Below, one piece after another: positions 46,257 through 53,945 of a stretch of 64,000 nt of DNA. Numbering within the stretch: position 1 is the stretch's first letter; each line of letters begins with the position of its first letter. The position numbers and the translations under genes were made by a program. Below the pieces are notes generated by a model that searched no databases, was not told where the DNA came from, and saw only the letters and a list, made by a program, of their open reading frames with translations. This DNA comes from REEB76 sp963774895 (GTDB lineage: Bacteria; Pseudomonadota; Gammaproteobacteria; Natronospirales; REEB76), in contig CAVZGN010000003.1 in assembly GCA_963774895.1 (NCBI GenBank), positions 62,001 to 126,000 of the forward strand. The letters run 5' to 3'.

Positions 46257-46413
46257 GATGTGACTCCCTGAAGATTTGCATGGAAAATTTTTCCAAAGCG
46301 CCGATTTTTAACCAGAATCGACTCCAGTGCAACTGCCTTACGAGCCCGATAACCAGTAGTAGGGCTAGGAGAAACACAAGCAGCGCCGAGATTAGGTAAG
46401 GTTGGCTCTCCAT
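46234..46413 (-). CDS. Possible 59-residue single-span membrane protein
   Basis: A short open frame starting ATG GAG AGC at 46413 encodes MESQPYLISALLVFLLALLL, then VIGLVRQLHWSRFWLKIG and a charged tail, giving one convincing transmembrane helix with a basic cytoplasmic flank. It begins 23 bases after the upstream stop codon, with a weak GAGG ten bases before the start, and overlaps the GFA start by 23 bases. The hydrophobic-then-basic pattern supports coding; no family recognised. Confidence 0.45.
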   Translation of the reverse strand: MESQPYLISALLVFLLALLLVIGLVRQLHWSRFWLKIGALEKFSMQIFRESHHEYRKNV

Positions 46414-46436
46414 ATCGGCTTAGCCTCTAGGATGTA

Positions 46437-47070
46437 TCAGGTATCGCGCAGCAGCTTGAAGGCATGCCGCCATTCGTTGCGCAGCAAGCCCGGGATGCAC
46501 CAGAGCATGCATAGAGGCTCGATAGCGCGCGCCGCTTCGGCCTTGCCCATGTCGGCCACTTCCCAGCCGAATTGATCCAAGCGGCCTGCGACAGTCTGCT
46601 TGGCTGCCTCGTCATTGCCGCAGATGAACATGGTGGGTTTGCCGCCCTTGAACTTGGGGTTGACCATGAAGGCGCTGCCCACGGAATTGAAAGCCTTGAC
46701 GAAGCGGGCTTGTGTGAATTCCCGCTGCAGGCGCTCCATCAGCGACTCATCCAGACTAGTGAAAAATTTCAACACGCCGTTTGTGGACGGAGCATCGGCG
46801 ATCGGATTGGTAGCGTCTATGACTGTCTTGCCGGCGAGGTTCGCGGCACCCGCAGCCCGCAGCACGTCCACCGCGGCCGTTCCTTTAACCGCCAGTACCA
46901 CCAGATCACCGAATTTTGCCGTCTCAGGAAAACCGGCGATGCTGGCCTTGGGATTCTGTTTTTTCCAATCCGCCAGCTTGGACGCTGTGCGTGTGCCCAG
47001 CGTGACGTCGTGGCCGTAGCGGAGAAAACCGGCGGCCAACGATGCCGGAGCCAAGGATTCCGATTTTCAT
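46437..47070 (-). pseudogene. Frameshifted NADP-dependent (F420-reductase-like) oxidoreductase
   Basis: The main frame encodes about 200 residues of the NADP-oxidoreductase coenzyme-F420-dependent family (SLAAGFLRYGHDVTLGTRT, VLAVKGTAAVDVLRAAG, VIDATNPI, FVKAFNSVGSAFM). The obligatory dinucleotide-binding start is in another frame: the ATG at 47070 reads MKIGILGSGIVG and then runs out of frame at about 47045-47050. Restoring an 11-base unit GCATCGTTGGC as a tandem duplicate would rejoin the frames exactly as GSGIVGASLAAGF. As it stands the gene lacks a usable start, so it is probably inactive unless the sequence is in error. Confidence 0.75.
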
Positions 47071-47127
47071 AGACTGTCTCCTGTGCGTCGATTCTATTGC
47101 TCAAATGTTATTGTATTCTGTCGCGAT

Positions 47128-47555
47128 TTATTCGGACGGTTCTGACAGCTTCATCAATTCGGTCAGCTCCGGCATAGTTTCATAGTGCATGCCGCCGGCT
47201 GGCGGTATGTCCCATGCCGCTTTGGAGCCAACAAACAGATGCGTGCCGATCTCGACGGGGCATCGGCTTGGAGCAGACCTGCTGGCACCCACATATAAGA
47301 AGTGCCCCTGAGCGGGTTCGGGATCGGCGAGCCGCAGCGAGAGCAGAAATCAGACCGGTAACCAGTATCCTTTACGTAAGAGGAGATGAACTTCTGTCCA
47401 GTGAGCCACCGAAACTTATGGCCGGCTATCATCAGCGAAGTGTTAAAAGCAGTACCGCTTTGCTTGCGGCACAGGGAACAATGGCACTGATAGGCTTTGG
47501 GCAGTGGCCCTTTGACTTCGAACTCGATGGTTCCACAGAGACATTTACTGCGCAT
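47128..47555 (-). pseudogene. GFA-family zinc protein with a one-base frameshift
   Basis: The N-terminal 100 residues are a normal GFA protein: SKCLCGTIEFEVKG, YQCHCSLCRKQSG, DFCSRCGSPIPN, ending VPAGLLQADAP. After that the frame departs into nonsense and stops at 47163. In the neighbouring frame the family C-terminus continues: VEIGTHLFVGSKAAWDIPPA and on to a stop at 47128. The join is at the C-run at 47257-47260 (G-run on the plus strand), so one lost base in that run explains it. Either a recent mutation or a consensus error. Confidence 0.78.
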
Positions 47556-47592
47556 ATTCGACTCCTGATTGTTTTGGATTATTCCAATAATT

Positions 47593-47973
47593 TCAGCACG
47601 TCGAGTGGAACAGTCCGCCCACAGCCTCTCCGCCTGAAGCCAAGCTGTTGTACAGCTTAGCCGCAGCTTTCGTTTCCGCGATATGCACCTGGATACGCCT
47701 GTTTTCCAACAGCTCGAGCGTCTCCTGACACGTTTGCAGCATCAGCAACATTCCCCGACTCAGAACAATAATCTGACTACCGTTATCGAGCAGCTCCTTG
47801 ATGTCTGCTGGCTGAATTCCCGGCACATGATGAGTGTCAGTTTCAAGCCAGTTCCATTCCCGGCCACCACCCGGCCAGAGCTTGAAATCCTTGCCGACTC
47901 CGACTCCGGCAACATCCATTTGACCCCAGGATATGTGATTTATGTAGGGGGATCTGCTTGCGTCGATGTTCAT
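47593..47973 (-). CDS. Mth938/DUF498-like domain protein
   Basis: 126 residues from the ATG at 47973, seven bases after GGAGG. It matches the Mth938 fold family (NDUFAF3 relatives): GQMDVAGVGVGKDFKLWPGG near the N-terminus, an IIVLSRGM core, IQVHIAETKAAAKLYNSL, and the characteristic VGGLFHSTC end. In mitochondria a relative assists complex I assembly; bacterial roles are unknown. The upstream repeat element is not part of the gene. Confidence 0.8.
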   Translation of the reverse strand: MNIDASRSPYINHISWGQMDVAGVGVGKDFKLWPGGGREWNWLETDTHHVPGIQPADIKELLDNGSQIIVLSRGMLLMLQTCQETLELLENRRIQVHIAETKAAAKLYNSLASGGEAVGGLFHSTC

Positions 47974-47994
47974 GGCAATGCCTCCATCGTCTGC

Positions 47995-48080
47995 TAACAG
48001 AATTAGATGGACGTCGGCTATGTCCAATAGCACCGACGGCAGTATGAGTCCCGCCTTTGTAGCACAGACAAACCCGGATT
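47995..48080 (+). repeat. Dispersed repeat family 1, copy A
   Basis: About 86 bases that align, at roughly four of five positions by eye, with 55012-55098 in the same orientation. Conserved blocks are TTAGATGG, GTCGG, CACCGACGGC, CTTTGTAGCAC and CCCGGATT. It lies between the start of the Mth938-like gene and the ACT-domain gene. GTCGG and CCGAC halves could fold into a hairpin. Confidence 0.75.
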
Positions 48081-48155
48081 TCTATAAATCTGTCCGTCAC
48101 TTGTGCCATGGATATAAACAGAGATCAGACCATAAATACCGTGGTCTTTTCCCTG

Positions 48156-48548
48156 TTACCTGTGTTCTTTTGCCCAGACGTTTGATATCTGCAGTCCATG
48201 TGCATAATCATCCACGACCAGAATCAACTGGTTGTTATGATCGCTGTACATTACTTCAATATTCACACCAGCTTCCGCCATCCGGCGCGTGAGCAGACCC
48301 AGTTGTCCGGGTAAATCTTGTTTTAAACGGAGAGTGATTACGTCGCGTTCCGCGAGGACCTTGATACCAGCGGCTTCCAGGGCTTTACGGGCAGCGGTTC
48401 CATCAGCGAACAGGAAATGCGCGATCCCCTTGCCATCCACAACCCAGGCGCCGCCGCCTTCGACGCTCACACCCGCTCGGCCCAAGGCTTCTCCCATATC
48501 AGCGAGAGCGCCGGGCCGGTCTACCAATAAAATGGCTAGATCCTGCAT
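48156..48548 (-). CDS. Tandem ACT-domain protein
   Basis: 130 residues with two ACT modules: ILLVDRPGALADMGEALGRA at the N-terminus and LKQDLPGQLGLLTRRMAEAG in the second half. ACT domains bind amino acids or other small ligands, and stand-alone pairs usually act as regulators or enzyme partners. No biosynthetic gene is adjacent, so its ligand cannot be inferred. Confidence 0.82.
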   Translation of the reverse strand: MQDLAILLVDRPGALADMGEALGRAGVSVEGGGAWVVDGKGIAHFLFADGTAARKALEAAGIKVLAERDVITLRLKQDLPGQLGLLTRRMAEAGVNIEVMYSDHNNQLILVVDDYAHGLQISNVWAKEHR

Positions 48549-48771
48549 TTCTTAGTGAACCTTATGCTTGTAACGTAGTGTACCTGTGTATGCGAAAATA
48601 TTTACGCCATCGCGGCGAAACTACAATCCATCAGACCAGCCTTGCCGTGGGCTCACGACATTCAAGCACATCTCGCATGCCTTGACATATTTGGACAGGC
48701 AGGTGCATGCTTTTTGCCGCGACATGACGTCGTAAGTTAAAAACCAACTGCAAAAAACGCGAGGAGGGATC

Positions 48772-49059
48772 ATGGACTGGATAATTGCAGGAATCATAGG
48801 ATGGTGTGGAACCGGCTGGCCGATTCACTTTCATGGTGGCGGCGGTGGTGGTATCGAACCCGGCGATTGGGGTCCTCCCGGGTGCATCATGTGTGGCCCG
48901 ATCCTGGGGGCCATCGGCGGCATTGCGGCTGTCATACTCCTCGGCTCCCATTTAGCCACCATGGGCATGGTCGGGACCGTTGCTCTGGCGTTCTTCGGCG
49001 GAAGCTTTCTTTCCGACTTGGGGCGCAGAGTGTTCGGTATGGTCAACAAAAAGGGCTGA
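48772..49059 (+). CDS. Small glycine-rich membrane protein
   Basis: 95 residues. N-terminal hydrophobic segment with Cys, a Gly-rich stretch (HFHGGGGGGIEPGDWGPPG), a CIMCG motif, then two hydrophobic segments (ILGAIGGIAAVILLGSHL, MVGTVALAFFGGSFL) and a basic tail. GGAGGG precedes the ATG closely. The HxH and CxxC motifs hint at metal binding. Function unknown. Followed by a strong terminator; the only plus-strand gene for several kilobases. Confidence 0.7.
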   Translation: MDWIIAGIIGWCGTGWPIHFHGGGGGGIEPGDWGPPGCIMCGPILGAIGGIAAVILLGSHLATMGMVGTVALAFFGGSFLSDLGRRVFGMVNKKG

Positions 49060-49100
49060 TCTCGTCGTTCCGACATAGCGGAGCTAGCCTTCGACTACGA

Positions 49101-49154
49101 AATCCTTCCTGGCGGCACTATGTGTTGCTGCCAGGAAGGATTCTTCTGTATTTA
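49101..49154 (+). terminator. Strong terminator hairpin
   Basis: AATCCTTCCTGGC (49101-49113) pairs perfectly with GCCAGGAAGGATT (49130-49142), with further pairing inside, followed by a T-rich stretch. It ends the transcript of the glycine-rich membrane protein gene. Confidence 0.88.
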
Positions 49155-49190
49155 TTGATACCCGTTCATCACGTAAGCCATCAGAATAAA

Positions 49191-49661
49191 TCATGCACGG
49201 TTAACACGGCATGAGAAACAGCCGGGTTTGGCGTTGTGCAGATGGATATAGACGATGTGCTCATCCTCGAATTGGCGCTCAATCTCGGCAGCGACTTGTG
49301 TTCCATCGCGCACTTCCGCGCCCAGCAGCATATGTGTACTGCCATACGCCCGTACGCAAATCAGGCGCCGGGTGACGTATTCCGGAACTTCCCCGGGTTT
49401 CAATACACAGGTGGTTGCGCCCCGGCGTACATAGATGGGCCCGGATGCACGATAGGGTGATTCCCCAGGCTGGTGCTCAAACCGCAACAGCAGCAGTTCA
49501 TCACCGATTTCGGCATCCTGAAGGCTTACACGGCAGGGATAGCCGGGTTTTTCCCGGGCGATCACACGAACTGCGCCTAATTCAGCCAGTTGGGCATCGG
49601 TCAGGTCGAAAAGTGGTGCAAACGGCTCATGGGGCAGGCCGGACAGTTGGAACGACGACAC
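49191..49661 (-). CDS. DUF1203 family protein
   Basis: 156 residues with the family landmarks FQLSGLPHEPFAPLFDLTD, KPGYPCRVSLQDAEIGDELLLL, SPYRASGPIYVRRGA and the C-terminal YIHLHNAKPGCFSCRV. Function unknown. Single gene with no close partner on its strand. Confidence 0.85.
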   Translation of the reverse strand: MSSFQLSGLPHEPFAPLFDLTDAQLAELGAVRVIAREKPGYPCRVSLQDAEIGDELLLLRFEHQPGESPYRASGPIYVRRGATTCVLKPGEVPEYVTRRLICVRAYGSTHMLLGAEVRDGTQVAAEIERQFEDEHIVYIHLHNAKPGCFSCRVNRA

Positions 49662-49843
49662 GACGGCTCCCTGGTTGCGACGGTATGAGCATGCTGGATC
49701 GTTTCAATAAACTTGTCTGGCTGGATTCGGACATAGCATTCACGCCGGCTCTAGTCTATCCGGAGAGCAAGGCAATCCAATCGTTGGAACGGAAACTCGT
49801 CTACCACTGCCGCCCAAGTCGATCGCTTTCCTTTGAGTGTCCA

Positions 49844-50413
49844 TTACCCTAACGATGTAATCCACTCGTTTATGGTTTGCACGCTGGCCTGGCGTGGAAA
49901 CACCTTCTCCGTCAGCACCCGATGTACTTCAGGATCCTGATCAGTGCAGCCGTCCTTCAGCACAATCAGGCGGTAATCCAGGTCGGCAGCCAGGCGCACG
50001 GTGGACAAGACCACGCCGCTGGTGGCGATGCCCGCCAATACCAGGGTGTCGATATCGGCGGACCGCAACACCACGTCCAGATCGCTGCCGGAAAAGGCGC
50101 CGACGCGGCGCTTGGTCACGATCACGTCTTGTGGCTCTGGTTCCAAGGCCGGGTGGATCGCGCTTTTGGGATCGTTTTCGGTGAAGCGGCTGGTTTTACG
50201 GATGGCTGAGAACGATTGATTGCGTTCTGATACCTCGGGGTAGCCGTTCCTGAAGCACACTTTCACCCAGATCACCGGCAGTTTTGCCCGGCGTGCCGCC
50301 TGGATCGCGGGTTTGATACGCGTCAGGAAATCCGGGTCCGAGTAGTTCTCGACGATGCCTTGTTGCAGGTCCATGAGCAACAGGGCGATATGCTTGTGGT
50401 CTTGTGGGGACAT
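49844..50413 (-). CDS. Isochorismatase-family hydrolase lacking the catalytic cysteine
   Basis: 189 residues of the cysteine-hydrolase/isochorismatase fold. The Asp (LLMDLQQGIVENY) and Lys (VTKRRVGAFSGSDLD) of the triad are present, but the nucleophile position reads IATSGVVLSTVR instead of the C-V of nicotinamidases. That is the situation in PhzD-like and other isochorismatase-type members, which act without a thiol. Substrate unknown. Confidence 0.85.
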   Translation of the reverse strand: MSPQDHKHIALLLMDLQQGIVENYSDPDFLTRIKPAIQAARRAKLPVIWVKVCFRNGYPEVSERNQSFSAIRKTSRFTENDPKSAIHPALEPEPQDVIVTKRRVGAFSGSDLDVVLRSADIDTLVLAGIATSGVVLSTVRLAADLDYRLIVLKDGCTDQDPEVHRVLTEKVFPRQASVQTINEWITSLG

Positions 50414-50629
50414 CGCTTCATACCTCTTGCCTCTGCAGCAATATTAGGTTGTCACAAATCAGCCGATGATTCAGTACATGACTTGTTATCCGCGCGCCGG
50501 TAAACACATGCGATTATTGCGGCGGATAGGTATTTTCCAACGCATGACTGAGTGCTCTGGCTGGTACGCTGGATTGCGCGGGCGTATGCTCCACCCAGTT
50601 TAGACCCTTGATGTCAGAAGGGACAAGCA

Positions 50630-50950
50630 ATGGGCAAGATCACTGTGCATAGAAAGGCTTACACCCGCAAAGACGGAACCCGCGTCAAGGCCGCCACCTA
50701 TCGGACAGCGGATAAGGGCAAGCCTGGCAAGACTCCGAAGAGCCGGCGATTTTTCAAGCCCGGTGTAAAGATGGGCTGGCGTAAGGAGCAGTCCGCCGCG
50801 GTACGACGCAGAGAAGCATTGCAGGCCCACGGGGGAAATAAAACTGCAACCGGCAGGGCATTGCAGGAACTCGCCAATGTAACCACGGACGCACGTACCC
50901 AAAAACTGGCCAAATCCGACGCCGATTATTTTTTCAAGCAACTCAAATAA
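50630..50950 (+). CDS. Small basic protein, probable nucleic-acid binder
   Basis: 106 residues, strongly basic throughout (KITVHRKAYTRKDGTRVKAA, then TPKSRRFFKPGVKMGWRKEQ), no membrane segment or cysteine. Composition suggests DNA or RNA binding. I do not recognise a family. The reading frame has consistent codon use and its own upstream gap of about 200 bases. Confidence 0.65.
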   Translation: MGKITVHRKAYTRKDGTRVKAATYRTADKGKPGKTPKSRRFFKPGVKMGWRKEQSAAVRRREALQAHGGNKTATGRALQELANVTTDARTQKLAKSDADYFFKQLK

Positions 50951-51049
50951 ACATAACACTGATTCGAATGGAGCTGGCGCGTACGGTGAAAATAGTATCG
51001 TCTGCTGAACTCGCTTTGACCGAAGTATTTAGCTGCGCTAGCGTACCGT

Positions 51050-51451
51050 TTAACGCAGCACGCCCTTGCGGGCGAGGCGTAGTGCGTAGAGTAACAGCGC
51101 GACTGCGATGATAAATGTCATTGCTGTGAAAATCAGCGCTCCCACGCCACCACTCACCGAGAGTCCGTTGGTAGCGAAAATATACAATGAGGTAATGACC
51201 ATGGCGACCAGAGACAACGCGAACATTGATATTGCCCAGCGCTTGCGAAAGAGCAGCGCAACCGCACCAAAAATGCCGGCTAACAAGTACAGACCCCAAG
51301 AAACGTCTACCCATAGTGGGAAACTATAGAAACGGGTTATGGTCATGACGTAATCGAAAGCGCCCATGCAGTTCCATAACAGGGCCAGCACCCCAATAAG
51401 CCATATATGCCATGGAGTGGTGGTCTTGGATGCGGGAGTCGGACTGTTCAT
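51050..51451 (-). CDS. Four-span membrane protein, unknown function
   Basis: 133 residues with four predicted helices: WHIWLIGVLALLWNCMGAF, WGLYLLAGIFGAVALLF, ISMFALSLVAMVITSLYIF and LIFTAMTFIIAVALLLYAL. TATAGGAGG just before the ATG at 51451 is a strong ribosome site. Similar small proteins occur widely, sometimes labelled sugar transporter without evidence. Confidence 0.7.
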   Translation of the reverse strand: MNSPTPASKTTTPWHIWLIGVLALLWNCMGAFDYVMTITRFYSFPLWVDVSWGLYLLAGIFGAVALLFRKRWAISMFALSLVAMVITSLYIFATNGLSVSGGVGALIFTAMTFIIAVALLLYALRLARKGVLR

Positions 51452-51620
51452 GATACCTCCTATATAAGCATGAGGAATTACGTGTTACCCAGAAGACTAG
51501 CACGTATTTGTTGGAAATCAGCTAAATTTTATGTTTCCAGCGTCTACAGGTCGCGGACCCTTGTTGCGCAGCCTAGCTTGGAGCTCTAGATATCTATCCC
51601 TCGCGTGTATCGTTAGCACG

Positions 51621-51983
51621 TCAGTTCGCCGCCATATGCACGGCAACAACCACCAGGATAGCCACAGTAGCGAGTGTTGATACCGCAATAATCAGCACGT
51701 AGGTTGGGCTGACGAAGGAAGCCCAACGTAACTGTCGTTCTTCACGCATACCATTCATGAGCAGCGTTACAGATCCAACCAGCAGGGCAACCAGCGGCAG
51801 GGTGATCATAAACACCCATAGAGTCCAAAACCGATACGCATACCACAGGGCGATCTCCCGCGCGGGAGTGCCTATGAGTTCGATGTGGCGTGCAACGACC
51901 GCGATCAGGAACAGCGCCGCGGGGAAGATGAGGATAACTTCCAGGGCGGCGATGAGGCGGAGGATGCGATTATTAGTATTCAT
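51621..51983 (-). CDS. Membrane protein carrying an in-frame dispersed repeat
   Basis: 120 residues from the ATG at 51983 (a TTG at 52010 is also open; no clear Shine-Dalgarno for either). Three hydrophobic helices: LIAALEVILIFPAALFLIAV, FWTLWVFMITLPLVALLVG and VLIIAVSTLATVAILVVVAV. Between helices two and three the copy of repeat family 2 at 51699-51727 is translated as WASFVSPTY. The frame stays open across it, so the repeat seems tolerated in a loop. Function unknown. Confidence 0.65.
   Translation of the reverse strand: MNTNNRILRLIAALEVILIFPAALFLIAVVARHIELIGTPAREIALWYAYRFWTLWVFMITLPLVALLVGSVTLLMNGMREERQLRWASFVSPTYVLIIAVSTLATVAILVVVAVHMAAN
51699..51727 (+). repeat. Dispersed repeat family 2, copy 1 (inside a gene)
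   Basis: 29-base palindromic repeat starting GTAGGTTGGGCTGACGAAGG, with GTTGGGCT and AGCCCAAC arms. It is identical to the inverted copy at 52935-52963. Here it lies within the coding sequence of a minus-strand membrane protein. Confidence 0.85.
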
Positions 51984-52123
51984 AGTCTTATGTTCTAACC
52001 TTGAAACCAACGCAAATCTATAGGGTTTGTTATGAAACCGTGGTCTGCTCCATATTATTAGCGGCAGGCCTGAGAAGACGAAGATTAAAGCGTCGAGTCC
52101 CCTTTATTCCCCTATGCTTCACA

Positions 52124-52792
52124 TCACCACATTTCATTCGCCATCTGTTTGCGTCGAGCCAATTCCTTCTCGCTCGGCTCGGCACTCGCGAACGAACCGG
52201 GCTGGATATCGCCGCTTGGTACATAGACACTCATCACAACGCCGCTGGTCGAGACCTGAGAGCGAACGAGCCGCAGCGCCGTTGGCTTGGCAGTCTCGCT
52301 GAAGAGGCGCTTGCCCCGCCCGAGCACCACTGGAAAAGTCCACACGTTGTACTCGTCGATCAGTGACGCGGCCTCTAGCGTTTGAATCAAATTGCCACTG
52401 CCAATCATCTGCAGGTCAGGGCCCGGTTGGGCCTTGAGAGCAATGATCGCCGAGACGACCTCGCCGTGGAGCAGGGTCGAGTTGTTCCAGTGGAGCCTCG
52501 TCAAGGTGCGCGAAGCAACATACTTTTTCGCTGCATTGAGCGTCTTAGCAATCGGGTTGTCATCCGGCTGATAAGGCCAGTACGCTTCGAATATCTGATA
52601 GGTCCTGCGCCCGAGCACCAGCTCGCGATCCTTGCCGTCAAAACCTGCTGCCGAGATGTCCATACCTTCGTCAGAGTAGTTGAACATCCAGCCGCCAAGG
52701 GTAAAACCGCCAGTGGGGTCTTCTTCCGGTCCGCCGGGCGCTTGCATGATGCCGTCAAGCGATGCAAACGTAGATGCGATGAGCCTTCTCAT
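52124..52792 (-). CDS. Dihydrofolate-reductase-fold (RibD C-terminal-like) reductase
   Basis: 222 residues from the ATG at 52792, seven bases after AGGAG. DHFR/RibD-C fold: RRLIASTFASLDGIMQAPGG at the start, LVLGRRTYQIFEAYWP, a nucleotide-binding LQMIGSGNLIQTLEAASLID, and VVLGRGKRLFSE. These proteins are common in actinobacteria and soil proteobacteria, and their substrates are mostly unknown. Repeat family 2 lies in its leader. Confidence 0.85.
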   Translation of the reverse strand: MRRLIASTFASLDGIMQAPGGPEEDPTGGFTLGGWMFNYSDEGMDISAAGFDGKDRELVLGRRTYQIFEAYWPYQPDDNPIAKTLNAAKKYVASRTLTRLHWNNSTLLHGEVVSAIIALKAQPGPDLQMIGSGNLIQTLEAASLIDEYNVWTFPVVLGRGKRLFSETAKPTALRLVRSQVSTSGVVMSVYVPSGDIQPGSFASAEPSEKELARRKQMANEMW

Positions 52793-52811
52793 GGAAACAC
52801 TCCTGTAGCAC

Positions 52812-52840
52812 GTAGGTTGGGCTGACGAAGGAAGCTCAAC
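52812..52840 (+). repeat. Dispersed repeat family 2, copy 2
   Basis: Same 29-base palindrome as 51699-51727 with one mismatch (GCTCAAC for GCCCAAC). Both copies also share the five bases AGCAC just upstream. It lies immediately upstream of the DHFR-like gene. Confidence 0.85.
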
Positions 52841-52934
52841 ATAACGCCACAGACAAGAAATTTCCATCAGTCATTTAATATTGACGAGCCAATCGGCGAA
52901 ATTGCCGGTAAGGAATCATCTATTTCGGTATATC

Positions 52935-52963
52935 GTTGGGCTTCCTTCGTCAGCCCAACCTAC
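52935..52963 (-). repeat. Dispersed repeat family 2, copy 3 (inverted)
   Basis: Exact reverse complement of 51699-51727. With copy 2 it makes inverted ends around 94 bases of AT-rich DNA, a MITE-like arrangement of about 152 bases. It ends just beyond the stop codon of the VOC gene at 52970. Confidence 0.85.
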
Positions 52964-52969
52964 AGAACG

Positions 52970-53356
52970 TCATTGCCCTTGTGGCGGTTGCCAGAGTTCA
53001 ACTTTGTTGCCCTCTGGATCCATTACCCATCCGAATTTCCCGTACTCCGAGTCGTCGGTCTTCTCGAGCACGTTGCAACCTTCCTCGCGCAATGCCTTGA
53101 GAAGTGCTGCCAGATCTTCGACTCGATAGTTGACCATGAAGGTCGATTTGCTCGGAGCGAAGTGCTTGCCGTCCGCGGGATCGATCAACCAGGCCGTAGT
53201 TCCTTTGGTCGGGTTGCCTTCGGAGTCAGTCCAGTCAAAGGCTGCTCCACCCCAGTTCTGAACGTCAATGCCGAGGTGCTTCTTGTACCAATCGCATAGC
53301 GCCTTGGGATCCTTGGCGCTGAAGAAGATGCCGCCGATGCCTGTGACTCTTCGCAT
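52970..53356 (-). CDS. VOC-superfamily (glyoxalase-like) protein
   Basis: 128 residues: GIGGIFFSAKDPKALCDWYK, a central FMVNYRVEDLAALLKALREE, and the ending GWVMDPEGNKVELWQPP. Same subfamily as 40749-41120, which shares the FFS/R..DPK.L.DWY start and the G..D.EG.KVELWQP end. Activity unknown. Confidence 0.86.
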   Translation of the reverse strand: MRRVTGIGGIFFSAKDPKALCDWYKKHLGIDVQNWGGAAFDWTDSEGNPTKGTTAWLIDPADGKHFAPSKSTFMVNYRVEDLAALLKALREEGCNVLEKTDDSEYGKFGWVMDPEGNKVELWQPPQGQ

Positions 53357-53495
53357 TCTGGCCTCCGATGTTGGCTGAAATCTTTAAACTACCGCTTCCA
53401 ACGTCTAACAACAAATAGACCATACCCAGTTTATGTACGAGTGTCGCCTAAGTCAAAAACAAATGCTTGCACCGGTGCGACCCCGGTTACAGTTG

Positions 53496-53828
53496 CTAAA
53501 GCTTAGCCCCACAGGCTGGACAGGTAGGTTCGCCGGGTGAACTGCGGCGACGTTTCACCAGGCGGCCACAGGCCGGGCAAAATGAAGCGGACCGAATATC
53601 AAGCACGGTGATCACGCCGACGATTGGAATGAGAACGTAGATCCATACGGTGGGAAATCGCATGATGATCGCGGTGATAATCGCGAGTGCTGCGATACCT
53701 AAATTAAAGAGTGGCCATAGCCGGCGCTTCAGCTTGCCGTCACGGTTAAACCGGAAGAATACGAAGCTCCCGACGGCGAGGGCAAGCCACAGAATCTGTA
53801 AATACGCTGGCGGGGCCGACCACGGCAT
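53496..53828 (-). CDS. Small membrane protein with C-terminal zinc ribbon
   Basis: About 110 residues from the ATG at 53828 (another in-frame start lies 36 bases upstream). Three hydrophobic segments (YLQILWLALAVGSFVFF, LFNLGIAALAIITAIIM, WIYVLIPIVGVITVLDI) precede a zinc ribbon with two CxxC pairs, FCPACGRLV and TCPACGAKL. Unknown function; the layout resembles membrane-anchored zinc-ribbon proteins. Confidence 0.68.
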   Translation of the reverse strand: MPWSAPPAYLQILWLALAVGSFVFFRFNRDGKLKRRLWPLFNLGIAALAIITAIIMRFPTVWIYVLIPIVGVITVLDIRSASFCPACGRLVKRRRSSPGEPTCPACGAKL

Positions 53829-53945
53829 GGTGCTGAAGCCTGAGCTAAGCGGCTGTCGCCGCACTGCGTAACAGTCTAGCGCAACCCGTCCGTGGTAGTC
53901 CGCTTAAACGAAGTAGTTAGCGTTGCAGTCCTAACGGACCGGACA

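Noticed and set aside
53403..53409. GTCTAAC / GTTAGAC core upstream of the VOC gene, as in attC ends
   Set aside because: No matching partner core lies within 150 bases on either side, so it is probably chance.
53865..53945. Possible integron attC site (minus strand reads CTAACTACTTCGTTTAAGCGGAC, like the left part of attC)
   Set aside because: The right half is poor: the core reads GTTACGC instead of GTTRRRY, and pairing is weak. No integrase gene, attI or series of matching sites was found between the other short genes, although the one-directional small genes do resemble cassettes.
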